From assembly GCA_025642065.1 (NCBI GenBank), contig JAODUP010000441.1, positions 62,001 through 126,000 of the forward strand: 64,000 nt of DNA, given 5' to 3'. The notes under the pieces were generated by a model. The model saw only the letters and a program-made list of their open reading frames with translations. It had not been told where the DNA came from and made no database searches. Origin of the DNA: Paralvinella palmiformis (Eukaryota; Annelida; Polychaeta; Terebellida; Alvinellidae). A program made the translations under genes and the position numbers. Of this stretch, positions 13,082-27,370 are shown in pieces (the first letter of the stretch is position 1; each line of letters begins with the position of its first letter).

Positions 13082-13598
13082 TATATATATATATATATAT
13101 ATATAAATATAGTTTAAAAAAATACTTTAATCCACTCTTAACATGAGATTGAGAACCATGTTAGTTATTTAATTGTACGTACATAAATATACATAAATAA
13201 AACCATAACACTGTAAAAAAGCCACAGATAGAAAACTACGCGTAATTCTCAGCTAAGAACAATCTTGTACCTAACCGATTGATCTCGTCCACCTTCAGAA
13301 CAAATGGTGCAGGTCACCTTCTTAGCTGTTTATCTTACACAATAGATTTCTTCAGTCGTGTAATTCTCCATCCGGTATGGCGACTTACGTAAACAAAGTG
13401 GCACGTGTTCCTATCTCGGCCATTTCTACTTAACAATAACAGCTTTCCAAAATATAGAAATTTGACTCACTGGCTCACTTACTACCTCTGCATCTGAACT
13501 GTAGCTAGGCTACCAACTACAGAAAACGTACGAAATAATCCGGTATCGACGATAATTGCCCTTTCTGGCAGTGCCTGAAGTTTCAAAGAAGGGTCAAT

Positions 13599-14382
13599 AT
13601 GTTGCCGTTAATCGTAGTGGCTGTTAGGGTTCTGTTAGCTGTTAGACAAAGCGCAGCAGTTCCTTCGGAACTGTGTACCGCGGAACGTCTCGGTCGAGTC
13701 CTGGCAGTCGTCGATAAGCGGAACGGTTGCGAGCTCTGCAAGTGCTCCGATGCCGACAGTTGGGTGTGCATCGACGTCGGTAAGCTTCAAATCCACTGCC
13801 GGACTCCAACCTGTGACCAGAGTCGGTGGGAGCCCGACCCCACGGCACTTTGTTGTTTCCGCTGTCGGAAGTATGTTTACTCGGCTAACTGAAACGTCGT
13901 CATTGTTCTTTTTATGGCACAGCAGGCATCTAGTTTCAAAACTGATATTTATTTTCGTTGTTATTAACATTGTTGTTGTAGTTGTCGTTGATAGAAAAAT
14001 GATGATGATGATGATGATGAGTTTAGGAGCGGTCTTATAAATCGATAACTGATATACCAGTTCGTTAATTAAAGACGACTTTGTTACCGATCCAGAGAAG
14101 CGACATGCCGTCTCGGCGAGGTCAGTCATCCGTGTCCCGATGATCGATGTTTCGAGTGTCTCTGTCAAGATATACTTGGTATTCCCACGATGACTTGTTC
14201 CGACGTCTCGTCTGAATGTCCTAAGCTACTCTGTACAGAAAAACAGACCCCAGACGGACAGTGCTGTTCTGAATGTGTTACAAAGACCACCAGTACCACG
14301 ACAGAAACACCTACAGCACGACAGTAAGTGGCTTTAAAAATAAACAATACGATAAGGGGCGTTCCATAACATAATTATGACG

Positions 14383-14431
<49 letters not shown>

Positions 14432-14603
14432 TGTGTGTGTGTGTGTGTGTGAGTTCGACTCAGACTTCATCTGTAAATTCGTGGCTAACGCTGGATCAAT
14501 ATTTTGTCAATTTTACTCTAGATCTTGCTCCGGAACATGTCCAACGCTTTATTGTGAGGCAACGATAACGCCGCCAGGAGCTTGTTGTCCCATTTGTGCG
14601 TGA
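13599..14603 (+). CDS. secreted von Willebrand factor C domain protein, 183 aa
   Basis: Exons 13599-13870, 14126-14323 and 14522-14603 (stop TGA) join with phase 2 at both GT-AG junctions. The start MLPLIVVAVRVLLAV forms a signal peptide. From Cys26 a VWC domain follows with spacing C-x2-C-x-C, W-x-C, C-x4-C and the closing CCFRC. A second VWC begins CPDDRCFECLC near residue 94 and closes CCSEC. A Thr-rich linker (TTSTTTETPT) leads to a half domain with C-x3-C-x4-C and CCPIC just before the stop. VWC modules bind BMP-type ligands or matrix in chordin, CRIM and collagens; a matrix or growth-factor-binding role here is inference. AATAAA near 14639 could be the polyadenylation signal. The shortened third repeat could mean a lost upstream half or real variation. 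No orthologue is recognised. Confidence 0.85.
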
Positions 14604-17071
14604 AGCCAAAACAGAAGATTTAAAATAAAAGTGAAGTAATAAATGAGACTAATAAAAAAAAGATACAAGGCAAGATAAAAAACGACTTTTCAATTTGAAG
14701 GAGAGAATAGAAACTTTTATTTTATTTTTGGATGTACGTGATATGGCGTAATGTGTATACAAAAGGTAAAACAGATAAAACAATATGTAATCAAAAATAA
14801 CTGAGTGGCAAGAAATTGTTAATTATTTCTATACGGATATATTTCCGCGTAATTCATAATTTTTCCAAACTTTTTTCTGTGACTTACGGATTGTGGAGAG
14901 ACTTAGAAATGGCACCCTTACATCAGAACAAATTTGATTATTAATATTATAATACTGATAAATCACTATCTGGAGCACTAGACTGAGTCAGTGGTTTTGT
15001 TGCCATTTCACTTTACGAGATATTTATATATTTTAGGGTACATTATTTTGTTGTTCCAAAATATCAGCATCAAAACTGAAATATAAATAACATGTTCATA
15101 TTACATCAAACTGTGAGCTGAGGGAATTAGAAGATTCCTTATTTCAAACATTAAGTGACACATACACACACACCCAGAGAGAGAGAGGGGGGGGGAGCTA
15201 TCAATATATTATTATTATTGTTGTTCTTGTCAGAGTTATTGTTAGTGTTGTTGTTGCTGCTCTTCTTATTACTAATGATGATGATGATGATGGGTGATGA
15301 TGATGACTACATTATGAGACAAATCTCCATCTAACTAAAACATTGATATGTCGATCATCTTCATTCAGTTGATGACCTCTATCTCTCATTAATCCCGATT
15401 TTCTTTACTAAAATATAATTAAATATGTTAAACATAAATCCCGATTTATTGATACAAGCTCCAGATAAAGTAACGTGATGGTTTATCCTGTTATGTAATA
15501 CATGTACAACAATCATTACTACCATTACTACTCTACTTCTACTACTGTTACTACTACTACTACTACTGCTGCAGCTACTATTACTACTACTAGTAGTAGT
15601 AAAAACAATAATAATAATGAAATCACATGTGTTTTATTACACTCTACTATATAACATTTCAGTCGTTACTACATCAATTTGACACAATAATGAAATAGTT
15701 CTGTCTGGACGAATATTGACATCAACTTCGATGAAGTAGATCTAAATGAAGTGATCAACCGATCTATAACAATGACATCGTCTACGTATTGTTCGTTTCT
15801 CGGCGTATCATTGGATATATAATTAGGCCATCGTATTATACTGACGATGTCTGAAGAGAAAATGGGAAAAAAACACATCTGATACAACAGTTTTGACACG
15901 CTGTTTTTGTTGTTGTTATTGTTCTCTAGGTGTGCGTGTTCTGGATGAGTGTATGTTCTGATTCTATTTAAATTAACTCAATGCCAGTATTATGCCTGGT
16001 TTCAACTACCCACACAATACTGTAAGCCAACTAGAGTTAAACTATGTGAATTGGTTCGACAGATTAGCGGTCGTAAACGAGAATCGAACTCGTTATTCTT
16101 CACTCGAAGATGTAGCCTCCAAACTACTCCCCGCACACACACCTGTGCTTTATGATTGATCATTCTAATCGGGAAGAGCAAGTACACATTCTATGACTTT
16201 TTAATAGACGGTAAGTACGAGACACCAGCCTGTACCAGGGATTAATGACTCAGCCACAACCTTGGTCAAAGGCCAAGGTCAAGCAGCCCAAATTCATACA
16301 TGATTTTGGTACCATCTTATATCCTACAGAATACGAATCTAATCCCACGGAATACTCCACACCTCCACACTTCATTACATTGATACACATAATAACTTAC
16401 CTACCCTCGATCGTTTCTACTCGTAAACCTTATGTACATTAACAACTGAATTGTAAACAAAAATCGGGACTAAATATTTATCGGGGGACAATGGGAAGCC
16501 ACTCATTCATCCGGACCATGCACCACGCCAGACTATGATCCTGAAGGGAGGGCCCTCTATCAGACCAGCCATGGACTGGTCAGATCTCAATGCCAGGTGT
16601 CTACGACAATTAAAGTTGATGTCCGCATTTTATTCGAACATGTACTTTAGGAAATTTAGGCTAACTTTGTACGTGTGAATGTCACGTGGATAGCGTACTA
16701 AAATGCTGATGTTACGACGCCTGATGTTAACGAAATAAATCAGTATCGATTCATTTTGATTTTCCGGTTTTCATTGTGTTCGAATACATAGTGTACAAGC
16801 CACGATGATGGTCTCCGTAAGAATTAACACTATTTAGTCCAGCTCGAATTTAGCATTCATAATGTTATATGGCTGGTAGGCAAAACGTTTGCTTCCGAAT
16901 TTGTTTATCAATTTGTATTGTTGTTGTTGTTGTTGTTGTTGAGGTTCTAGATGTGGTCGTTGTCGTCATGCTGGCATTGCTGTTGCCGACGATGATAGTA
17001 TAAAATGATGAAGTATTCGTGATAATAGGATCCTAGATTAATGGGATCCATCATCACACATCCAGCAATAC
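14604..17071. other. intergenic between VWC gene and cadherin 3' end
   Basis: The stretch holds simple repeats, ATG/GAT triplets near 15270-15305, TAC/TAG triplets near 15530-15605 and GTT triplets near 16918-16942. A GC-richer block at 16495-16620 has short open frames in both strands but no domain. The cadherin 3' UTR must lie at its right end. No gene is called. Confidence 0.5.
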
Positions 17072-17248
17072 TTACAATGGATTGATGACCGTCTTGGTGT
17101 AGATATAAGCTATTAGAGTAGATAAGCCACCAAACGCAGCTAGACATACACCAGCTAGTACGACGTTACCACCAACAGTATCTAACAGCCAATCGGATGG
17201 TGGAGTCTGATAGGCTTCACTTATGGCAACCACCTGGTTATAGAGTGA

Positions 17249-17293
<45 letters not shown>

Positions 17294-18058
17294 CCAACAC
17301 ACTATCACTGTTTAGTTAAACAACAATATTTAATCAAATTGATAACATACAATACTCAATGTCCAATCATCGTAATGAAACACCTTCACTGAAACAAAAA
17401 TATAGACACGGCTTTCTCCAAACATAGAGCACAGATCACTACCACCCGTGTTCGAATCTCGGCGTATGCATATCTGAAGGTTGTTTCATCTTTGACTTCG
17501 CTTCTTTACTTTTGGAGTTCGCTCGGCCCATTTAGCCTACATTTAGGCTAAATGGACCGAGCGACCTCCAAAGATAATGAGGCGAAGTGAAAGATGAAAC
17601 ACCCTTCAGTCATGTCCACGTCAATCTGTAGCCAACAGATCATAGAAGGGCCCGGAGAGAGAGAGAATTAGTAGTACGGAAAGATTGGTACATCAATTAT
17701 AGCTAAGTTAGAGGACAATGTCTGGCATTTAACGTGATCAATGACAATGATGTCGTAAGATGAGGAATTAATTTCATAATTATAGTCTTAAAAAGATTAT
17801 AATATTGGGGGGGGGGCGGTTGGAGGGATCAAGGCTGTGACAAATCCCACCCAACACCATTAGTTTTACCATTAGATCAATGGAGTTTCCTATTTTATTA
17901 CGAACTTTCAGTTTTCCACGAAAACGTACGCGTAACGATTCGAATCCGACTAATAGCTGTGTTTGTGGACTATTTACCTGAGGAGTGGCCATGTTACTCC
18001 ATGTTAAAATAATTGCCATTTCGGACATTATATCGTTTTCTTTGTTGGCGGTATCCAG

Positions 18059-18099
<41 letters not shown>

Positions 18100-19677
18100 C
18101 GTGTGTGTGTGTGTGTGTGTGCTTTAGGAATCAGCGCCTAAGGATGTTATTCAAAATTGCTCCTTTTATCATTGGAGCCGTGCTGTTACCTCTCCAGATG
18201 GCGCCACGGCCGCTGCCTCTGTTGTTGGTGTCATCTTCGTATCCGTTGTGTATTTCTTAAGAACTTGAGTCTTACTCCAATAAGTAATCCCATCCTCATT
18301 ACTATCTCCATCAATTATGTAGACACCAAGCACAAAGTTGCCGCTGTAAACATATAATTAACGCTCTAAACAAATAAATAACGCAGTAAACAAATCGTAA
18401 ATAATGCTATGAGAGATTAGACGAAGAATCTCTACCAACCATACAAAGTTGTTATCATGCTATTAACAATATATATGCAGAATATATGATAAACAGGTAG
18501 AAACTGGTTTAACTTGGCTGAAACAACGGAATTGATTCATTTATTACGGTGTCTGCGCATGTGCAAACGACAACAAACTTAATGTACCGTTTTATCAAAC
18601 AAAAACACAATCGTGACATTCAGAAAACAAATATGAAGACACGGTCACACACCACGATGTAAATGTAATAGGCCAACAATAGACCTTGCCAATTAAGCTA
18701 GTGACATCTGTCGGCAGGATTTTGAACTACTACAATCGGGCCGTTAATCGCAGAGTCTGGATCACCCTTCCTTTTCGGTGTGTACTCGAGATTTGTTTGT
18801 ATATTTTAACGATCATTACCGGTGATAATACTAATACTCCACGATTCAAATAGCCAGTAAAGGAAAATGAAGACTGATTTAGTAAACAAAATAGATTAAA
18901 TTGGAAGTTCTATGTGGTAGTTCGCAGAACACATTTCCTGTGTAGAGGCGAGTTGTCGTTTTCGTAGCGAAAGTTTAAGTATAGACAATGGCTTTCCTAC
19001 AGTGTTTCTTCAATACGCATCTTTGCCCATTTATAATAATATCGAAAATGTACACGGCAGCTGTAATATTATCATTTTACCAGGACAATTCAGTGATATC
19101 TTCAACGATTTGTTATATTTGTGGTCATTTTCCGTGTATAACGTTCGCCATTGTCTAGCAGCAGACTCATGGCCCGTGCACACGTCAGTGATAATGCGCC
19201 AGCATAGATAGCATAATTCTAATAAACAAACGTGTGTACTATTTCGATCGAAAATACCCATCAAATCGGAGACATACTGTGTTACACAAAAGTATTGATT
19301 GATAGAGCAATAATCGGCATTGATATATTGCATCTGGGTATTATTTCTCGTGAATTAACGCGATCGATGAGTTGATTTTAAAATGTAAATAAACCCCGTC
19401 TTTCTCGCTAAAGAAATATTTACTCTAATTTTTTTCACTTTGTTGACAATAACAACATTCAATAATGGAACAACAAGAAACTCATCTATCACTAGAAGTA
19501 TTTTCCTATCTGAATTCCAATTGTATTACGCAGTAGTTCGTTGTTTAAACAGATGTTCAAAACAAGAATCTGGCCTACATTGAAAGCTATGAAACTCCGC
19601 CTTCTCAACCCGGAGGTGACCCGAAGTGTAAAAGCCCGCGAAAATTAGTTGGCAATGTCTAATATATATGTCAAAGC

Positions 19678-19719
<42 letters not shown>

Positions 19720-21139
19720 GCTTTGACACTTTCTGTGCAATTACATTATTTTGGCGGAGATGCAAAAACTAAAATAGTTTAAACAAATTTTCAGCTTCTA
19801 TTTTAAACTGTTTTCTATACTAAGTGTCGAACGTTATGCCATTATTACCCCCTCCCTCTCACTATCTCTCTATCTATCTACCCTTTTCATCCCCTCTCTA
19901 TAACGTATCCCCACAAGACTAAAATAATTGGTGACATTTTGTTATGTCTCATCACTTCTGAGTCACCTCTGAGAAATATGGCCGAGGATATATACTCTTC
20001 ATATAAATGAGATCCTCTCATAAAACATACCACATGCACATATAACAATGGGAGTGTCCAGTCCAGAATAACCATATATCGCCAACTATGCCCTGATCCA
20101 GCCGTCTTGGTGGTGTGTTACTAAATAAAATCATCCTCATCGGAATCAGTTCTATCGATGACGATGATGATGATGATGATGACATGATAATGATTGGTGT
20201 TTACGGTCGGTGGTAGTGATCTGTGGTCCAACGCGCTACCAAATAAACTAAGCAGGTGACCTTTACCCCCTTTTGGAGATACGGCCTCATCATTTATTCC
20301 GATTCCAAAACCGAGTTCTACAGCGAATCACGAGAGATGCATTTCCGGATTCTGGATATCCGTCAAAAAGCGGTCGTCAAAACGATTTACGTGGAATGAT
20401 GACGCACATTTCAAATTATACCTCGTTCAGATTTTCATTTCAGCAGATCTTCATGTATGTTACTAATGGAACAATACCCATCTCAGCTACCGAAGTATCA
20501 AATACAAAACATATTTTGGAGACTCTCCATTAAGGATGCTTGATATCAAGCACATTTAGTGCTCGTGCGCTGTCATAGTCAATTAATTGATTTAACAGGT
20601 AAGGCATTTCAATAGATTCTGTGTATTTTGTAATGGTGAAACCGGCTAAAATCCAATAATTTTTCGATACGATACAATGCAGACTTTAAAATATAAAATC
20701 ATTGAAGTCCCCAATCGGGATACTAGCTTGCAACGACCATCACAGAGATATACACTGTATAAGACACCTGTGGAACAAATGTTTTTATATAATTACTTTA
20801 CAAGGCGTACTTATCATTGACGGTGGTACTAGTTACCACAGGAGTACAAGGTGCACACGTTGCCTGTAAATTGGCTTCGAATTGGGCCACGTCATCGGCG
20901 CCAAAATAAGTGTCAGTAGTCTCTATTTCCCAATTAACGATAGTACTGACTCCGTCGAAGGTTATGACATCAACCTGAAACACACTAATAGGCAAGGAAT
21001 TGATAAATATAGTATTGTGTGTCTTATATATATATATATATATAAGATAGAGCAAGAGAGAAGGGGGAGAGTGTGAGAGAAAGAAAAAGGGAGAGAGGGG
21101 AAGGGCGTGAGAGAAAACGGGAGAAGAGGGGGAAACTAC

Positions 21140-21171
<32 letters not shown>

Positions 21172-21451
21172 CTACCTGTTCAGTTATTAATAAATACACA
21201 TACGATGATTGCTTAGATCCTTCAGGACAAGTCGATTGTGTGTGTTCATGAGTACATGATTCCCCGTAGGCCCAAAATGTATAGGTGGCGCCACTCTCCA
21301 AATGATCGGTCACAACAACTTTGCCGTCGTAGTATCCAAGAAGGAATGGTACACTACTGTTTGTTATTGTGTGATATACAATACGTTCACCTGATAAAAT
21401 GCATTGATAATTATTGAGACAAGAATAATAGAAGGTATCTAATTAAACATT

Positions 21452-21488
<37 letters not shown>

Positions 21489-24400
21489 GTGTGAGTGTGT
21501 GTGTGTGTGTGTGTATGTGTGTGCCCCTCCATCTATCCATCCCAGCATACCTTTATCTGCATCCGTTACTGTCACGTGACCAACACCAATCCCAACAGGA
21601 GCATTGGCATCCACGAGAAAAGTAAATTTTGGCGTCTCGGCAACAGGATCAAACTCATCCACGTTGTCCATATTGACGGTAACAGTAGCGGTGTCATAAC
21701 GGTTTCCGCCTAACAGAAAATAACATTGTCACATCATAACGACAACATAACGATAATCAACGTTCAGTAGGAATCTGTCAAGAGGGAAGCATTTTGGCTG
21801 TCATAAAATAGAATTGCAGTCTGTGGAAAATATATTTCAATAGGGCAGAGGATCCTACTAATTGTTTGGCCAATCTCCATGGTTTGTACGTCATAATGCT
21901 GCTTTACCAACTGATCGAGGTTTGTAGTTCCCCCTCGTTGTCCCTCTCTCTGACACAGAGTACAGAACTGCGCTGCGCGTCTGGTAACACACACTCAGAA
22001 AAGGGAACACGTAATGCATACAAGTTTGTTCTAGCTGTATTGGGTTCCTTCGCATTTTAAATCACTGTACCAGATCCTGTTTCACGCATTCAATGTACTG
22101 AGTGGAATAGCACCACTTTTTAAAAGGGATCTGATCCAAAAATACATACAAATGAGACAGCTGCGATCTGAGTCTTGTTCACTTTTGAGGGTGACAAAAG
22201 GCCACACAGTAATGTATGGAAAGGAATCTTTCCGCTCCGAGGCTGTGGATTAAGTTACCTAATCATTTTTAACTTACTGTAAGTAAAGCAATCATTTGTA
22301 AGGCTCTTAAAAGCCAGTTATTTAAAGTATCTTTATATATAGATTTATACTATCTATCAATCAGCGAATTTGTGTATAAAGCGTGCCTGCTTTATGTGAG
22401 CCAGAACCGGTTTTCCGTCTATTTTCATTTTAAAGCACCTTAGAGCAACTCAAATTGATTAGGGCACTATATAAAACACTAAAATAATATTATTATGATT
22501 GGGCATCGTTCGGATCAGAAATCCAAGTATATGTTCTGTGTCAGTCTCTATCTGTGATGGTCGCATGTCGGTGACACATAGTTCACGGGCGATACTCATG
22601 TATGTTTCCGAACACTAGATTATTTTTGACGAAAACGCGAGATTTGAAATGTTGTCATATTATTGGCTTGTCGGATCAGTAGACTGACGGGACAATAGGT
22701 TATCGGAATAATGAGACATCAGAACATAAAGCAGTCCCCGTTTATATGTTTCACCATTGACCTAGTTTCGTGGCGACCAATTCGGCCAATGAAGGCGGAT
22801 ATTTTAAACTAACAACGGTGTTTCCCGTTTAGATGGGGGGGGGGAATTCTTACTAAATTTATTATTTAAATATCGTGGCTGTCGGTTACTTACCATCCGT
22901 CGCTACTACGTAGAATATCAGTTTATCCTCATCCAGCAATTCTCTGTCGACTGGCGTCACCGTATAGAGGCGACCTCTGCCGTCACTCTCCTTAATCACT
23001 CCAAAATATTTACTTCCGGGCTCCCCGAGTGTATACGTCACTTCCCCTAAACATCAGAGAACAGTTGTGATTTGTTTCTATCTAATCGCTGTGTACTATG
23101 TAGCTTCCAGAAATAATAATAATAATAATAATATGTCTTTAATAAATTATTCATTATGACAACATTTGTATACAGCAAAATATTATATTTTTAAATAAAT
23201 GCGATCAAGTGCCCACCGATAGCGGGACTCGAATCAAATGTTTAACAGATACCCTTATACATCTCAGATGCCGATACATAGCTGAGTGCTGCTTATGCGC
23301 ATATTATCTGATGCTGAGTTGCTGTAACTAATTGACTTACTACCCTCACACTTCCGAAAGTCCAGGATAAAAAATAAGTTGAAATCGAAGTTCCCTGAAC
23401 ACGATCATGGGCAAGTTACGGCTCGAATGGGAAAGGGGGACTTTAATACGCCACCTTCATGGGGCTTATTGTTTTAATTTTATCCCGAGACTGCCTTTCG
23501 TATCGTATTCAATATGGATAAATCCCTCCTGGTGGCGTTTAAAGATACGAGATTTTAAACCCTTTTAAATATTTATATATTTAAATAGAAAATCTTTTGA
23601 AACTTTTGCAACAATCTCTAAACTGCTCTAATCGTTAACCTGATTGTTGAACACGTGTATATTCAATTAAATTAAACCCAAAATTTTTTCAACATTCAAA
23701 ATACATAATTTTAATGAAAGCAAACGCGTATAGAATGTTAAATGGGAGGATGCTTGAAGCATTGCTTATATAATGCATTCCCCCTTAACATAGCATTAAA
23801 AAGGTTCATGACGAATTTAAAAATAAAAAGATGTGGAAATATGAGTCGTGATGGTTCAGTAGTATTAGTATCGGACCCGAAAACCTGAAATTAAAGGTTC
23901 GAGTCTAAACCTGGTCATAGAACTTTCGCGGCCATACCACATTCCTCAGCAATTGCTAAACATAAAAGATCTGGTATGAATTGTATATAAGCATGATATA
24001 AAAAAATATAATATAGGGCCTTCTTGATACATTAACTCTTTACCACTAAACCCTTTTAAATTTATGGTATCATACAGGTACCATAATACATTTTTCAGTC
24101 ATGTCATATCATGTAAACAAAATTGAAATAAACATCAACAGCCTTCATTCATTCCATCACTGACCGTACACAGGGCCGCCATCTTGATCCGTAGCGTGTA
24201 CGTAAGCGACGCTGGGTGTCATCTTACTGTCTGTCGTCGATCCTGTATAGTGTTCTTCTTGAAAAACTGGTGAGTACTCGTTAACATCGTCGACTGATAC
24301 GGTCAATGATACTGTCGCTGTACGACTCGTATCATCGTCAATCTGAATAGCTGAGGTGACGACAACAAGGTTGATGACGATAAATAGATTAATATTGTTG

Positions 24401-24604
24401 ATTAAATTACGGTAAGAACAACAACAACAATAACAACATCAACAACAATAATAATAATAATACCAACAATAACAACAAGAACAACAACAATATCGTCACC
24501 ATCAGGATCATTATGATGAACAACAATAATAACATTAAATATTTGAGGAGATCTCATCTCTCACTATGGCAATAGTATTATGACATTATTCTTACTACTA
24601 CTAA

Positions 24605-24637
<33 letters not shown>

Positions 24638-25964
24638 AGTGATAGTCCATTAATACGGACATGATTTATCCGACAAATCCACCTTCCGACACATTATTGT
24701 CTGTGACGGATTTAGCTCCATTATAAATGACTCTTTAATCCGGCAAACTCGCGTTTCGACTCCAACAGTAATGGTTAATTAACCCGCCCTCACGCTATAA
24801 TTGCGATATCGTAACCAAGTAAAATTGTCCTTGACCATACACACCGACGCACGATGCTTCCATTGCCTGTGGCTATCTCATAGCCAATTATAATTATTCA
24901 TGGCTAATTATAAACACAAATGTGTGATCTTTCCAATGAGCAGATGACTCGACATTCCGACATTAACTTTTGTCCGACATATTATCATGTAACAAACCTT
25001 GTCGGAATAACGGATTCTCTTTGTACTACTACTACTACTAATAATAATAATAATAATAATAACAATACTAATAAGTACTAACTCATGATAACTTCCGGTG
25101 GATCAGCTCCATTGAATGTCGAACTTTCATAATCCAGATCCGATGTAAGTAGACTGAGCATTCCGGTGCTAGAATCTAGGCTGAGCTGGATGCCGGATCC
25201 AGAAATCTGCTGTAGTGACCACGACGTAATTCTCTGTCCTCCAGAATCCGTCACATTCCAGTTAGGATTGATTGTAAATGGTAATTTCTGGAGATAACAG
25301 ACCAATTGATAAAAGATCAATTTTGGATGAGTGAATGAGTGAGTGAGTGAGCGAGCGAGCGATCCAGTGAGTGAGTGAGTGAGTGAGTGAGTGGTGGTGG
25401 GGGTGGTGGTGGTGAGTGGTGGTGGTGGTGGTGGTGGTGGTGAGTGAGTGAGTGAGTGAGTGAGTGAGTGAGTGAGTGAGTGAGATCTGTTTACCCCAGG
25501 AACTGGGCTCACCTTATTATTATTATTATTATTATTATTATTTATAATTCCAAATTAACACGTTAAGAGGAAGACAAACAAAAATAATAAAAGCATAAAT
25601 TTGGTGTATAGCTATATAGCTAATTCTAAAACTTAAATAATTCTCCTAAAGCGAGGCATTTTTAACAAGTCTGAGCTGAATCTCTCGCTCGCTGTATGTG
25701 TACGTGCATGCGTGTGTATGCGCGTGCGCGCGCGTGTGTGTATGTGTATGTGCGCGCGCGCGTGTGTGTTACAGTCTTACCGTATTCTCGGGTATGACAA
25801 CAGGATCCCAGTATGCGTCAAGAGAGTCTTGTACGTTAACAGTCAGAGTACCTTGAGTACAGCCATCATTGTCGCAAGCTTCTATAGTAACCTGGTACTG
25901 GGGACATACTTCATAGTCTAATGGCTGTAACAGGTTGATCTGGCTGCTGCTAACTAGTACGGCA

Positions 25965-25997
<33 letters not shown>

Positions 25998-26065
25998 ATG
26001 TATAAGCAGTATAACTTGACTTTTTGATGAACACACACACAAACACACACACGTATATACACAGA

Positions 26066-26110
<45 letters not shown>

Positions 26111-27317
26111 CGAACATTACCGTCAAGCGTAAAAAGTTCCGTTGAAGTTTCAGGACTAACATTATTTATTGTTATATTAGTAATAGTATTCGTGCTATCA
26201 TCTGGATCTCTGACTTGAAGCTAAAACGAAACAGAGTAATAACAATAGTAATAATAGTGGTAATAGCATAATACACTGATACACACGAGTATCGGGATAC
26301 AGACGTCACGGTATGGTACACGATATACAATATACGTAACCATGGACGCCAACAATAGTTTAAAAACCTGATATTGACCCCAGAGGTGTTAAAGATATTT
26401 TAATCCCACGATTTCGTATCCAGTTTTGATTGTTTAGTCGCAGATATAGATCCAGAAGTATCAGTAGTACTCGCTTTACACGTATGCCCTCTTGCTATTA
26501 GTATAGACAGCAACGTGTCGATACTTGTATACTTATGGCACATAGCTCACATAGCTGTATATCGCGACAGTGAGTCAAATGTTCTCATTGTTTTGAAGTA
26601 TTTGAAATATTACTTCGCTGATGGCTCAAAATTTGAATGATAATAAAACCGAAATTGTCGACTTCATTTCATCACATTATATTTAAAAATTCCTAAAATG
26701 GTAGCATTATCCCAAGGGATCTGTAATTTTAGATTATTTCGACAAATATGCTAATAGGAATTAAAATGGCGCCTCATCATTATGAATATCCACGTAAATA
26801 ACCGCCGCTTGAAACAAGAAGCAATTGCAAACAGCGTTACATCTCATATACACTGTTGTAACTCCCTCTTACGTGTCACATCTGATGATAATAGTGGCTT
26901 TTAGCGAATCATAGCTCGTTTAGTGGGTGATATTCGAAAATATGATCATATCCCAATTATTCAAGACTTTTATCTAAAGAATTTTATCTCAATTTTGTTT
27001 ACAATTTATAAATGTATCAACAACGGTACATCTGAACATCTGCTACAAAGTCATCTGTCAGATACTAATATAGGTAACTTTCTAGCACCACTAGCAACAT
27101 ATATTACAGTACTGTTTGTTGTTAAAATGCCAACTACGTCACCCCCTCTCTCTCTTTATCTCTCTCCCTCTATCTCTCTCTCTCCGTGTGTGCGTGTGCT
27201 TGCGTGCGTGTGTGTGCGTACGTGCATGTGTGTGCATGTGTGTGTGTGTGTGTGCGCCCACCATATCTAAGCGTCCCTTGTTGAGAAAAAAATTCAGGCG
27301 CTTCGGTGTGTGTCTTA

Positions 27318-27370
<53 letters not shown>

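Larger units (their letters stand above)
18344..20801 (-). other. cadherin intron 13
   Basis: The largest cadherin intron, about 2.5 kb. It contains a TA-cored hairpin (19669-19728), a truncated minus-strand SINE-A (20152-20241) and AT-rich filler. Short open frames here have no domain. Confidence 0.65.

Noticed and set aside
13635..14168. 177-codon minus-strand frame opposite the VWC gene
   Set aside because: It is a shadow of the VWC exons and includes a poly-Ile/Thr stretch from simple repeats.
17780..18028. 82-codon minus-strand frame between the last two cadherin exons
   Set aside because: Exon 14 joins exon 15 directly in phase 0; the frame has no good acceptor and resembles part of a SINE-C tail at its start.
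20273..20533. 86-codon plus-strand frame in cadherin intron 13
   Set aside because: Opposite strand to the gene, no domain, no splice signals.
25320..25485. CRISPR-like or regulatory array
   Set aside because: Plain GTGA/GGT simple repeat without unique spacers.
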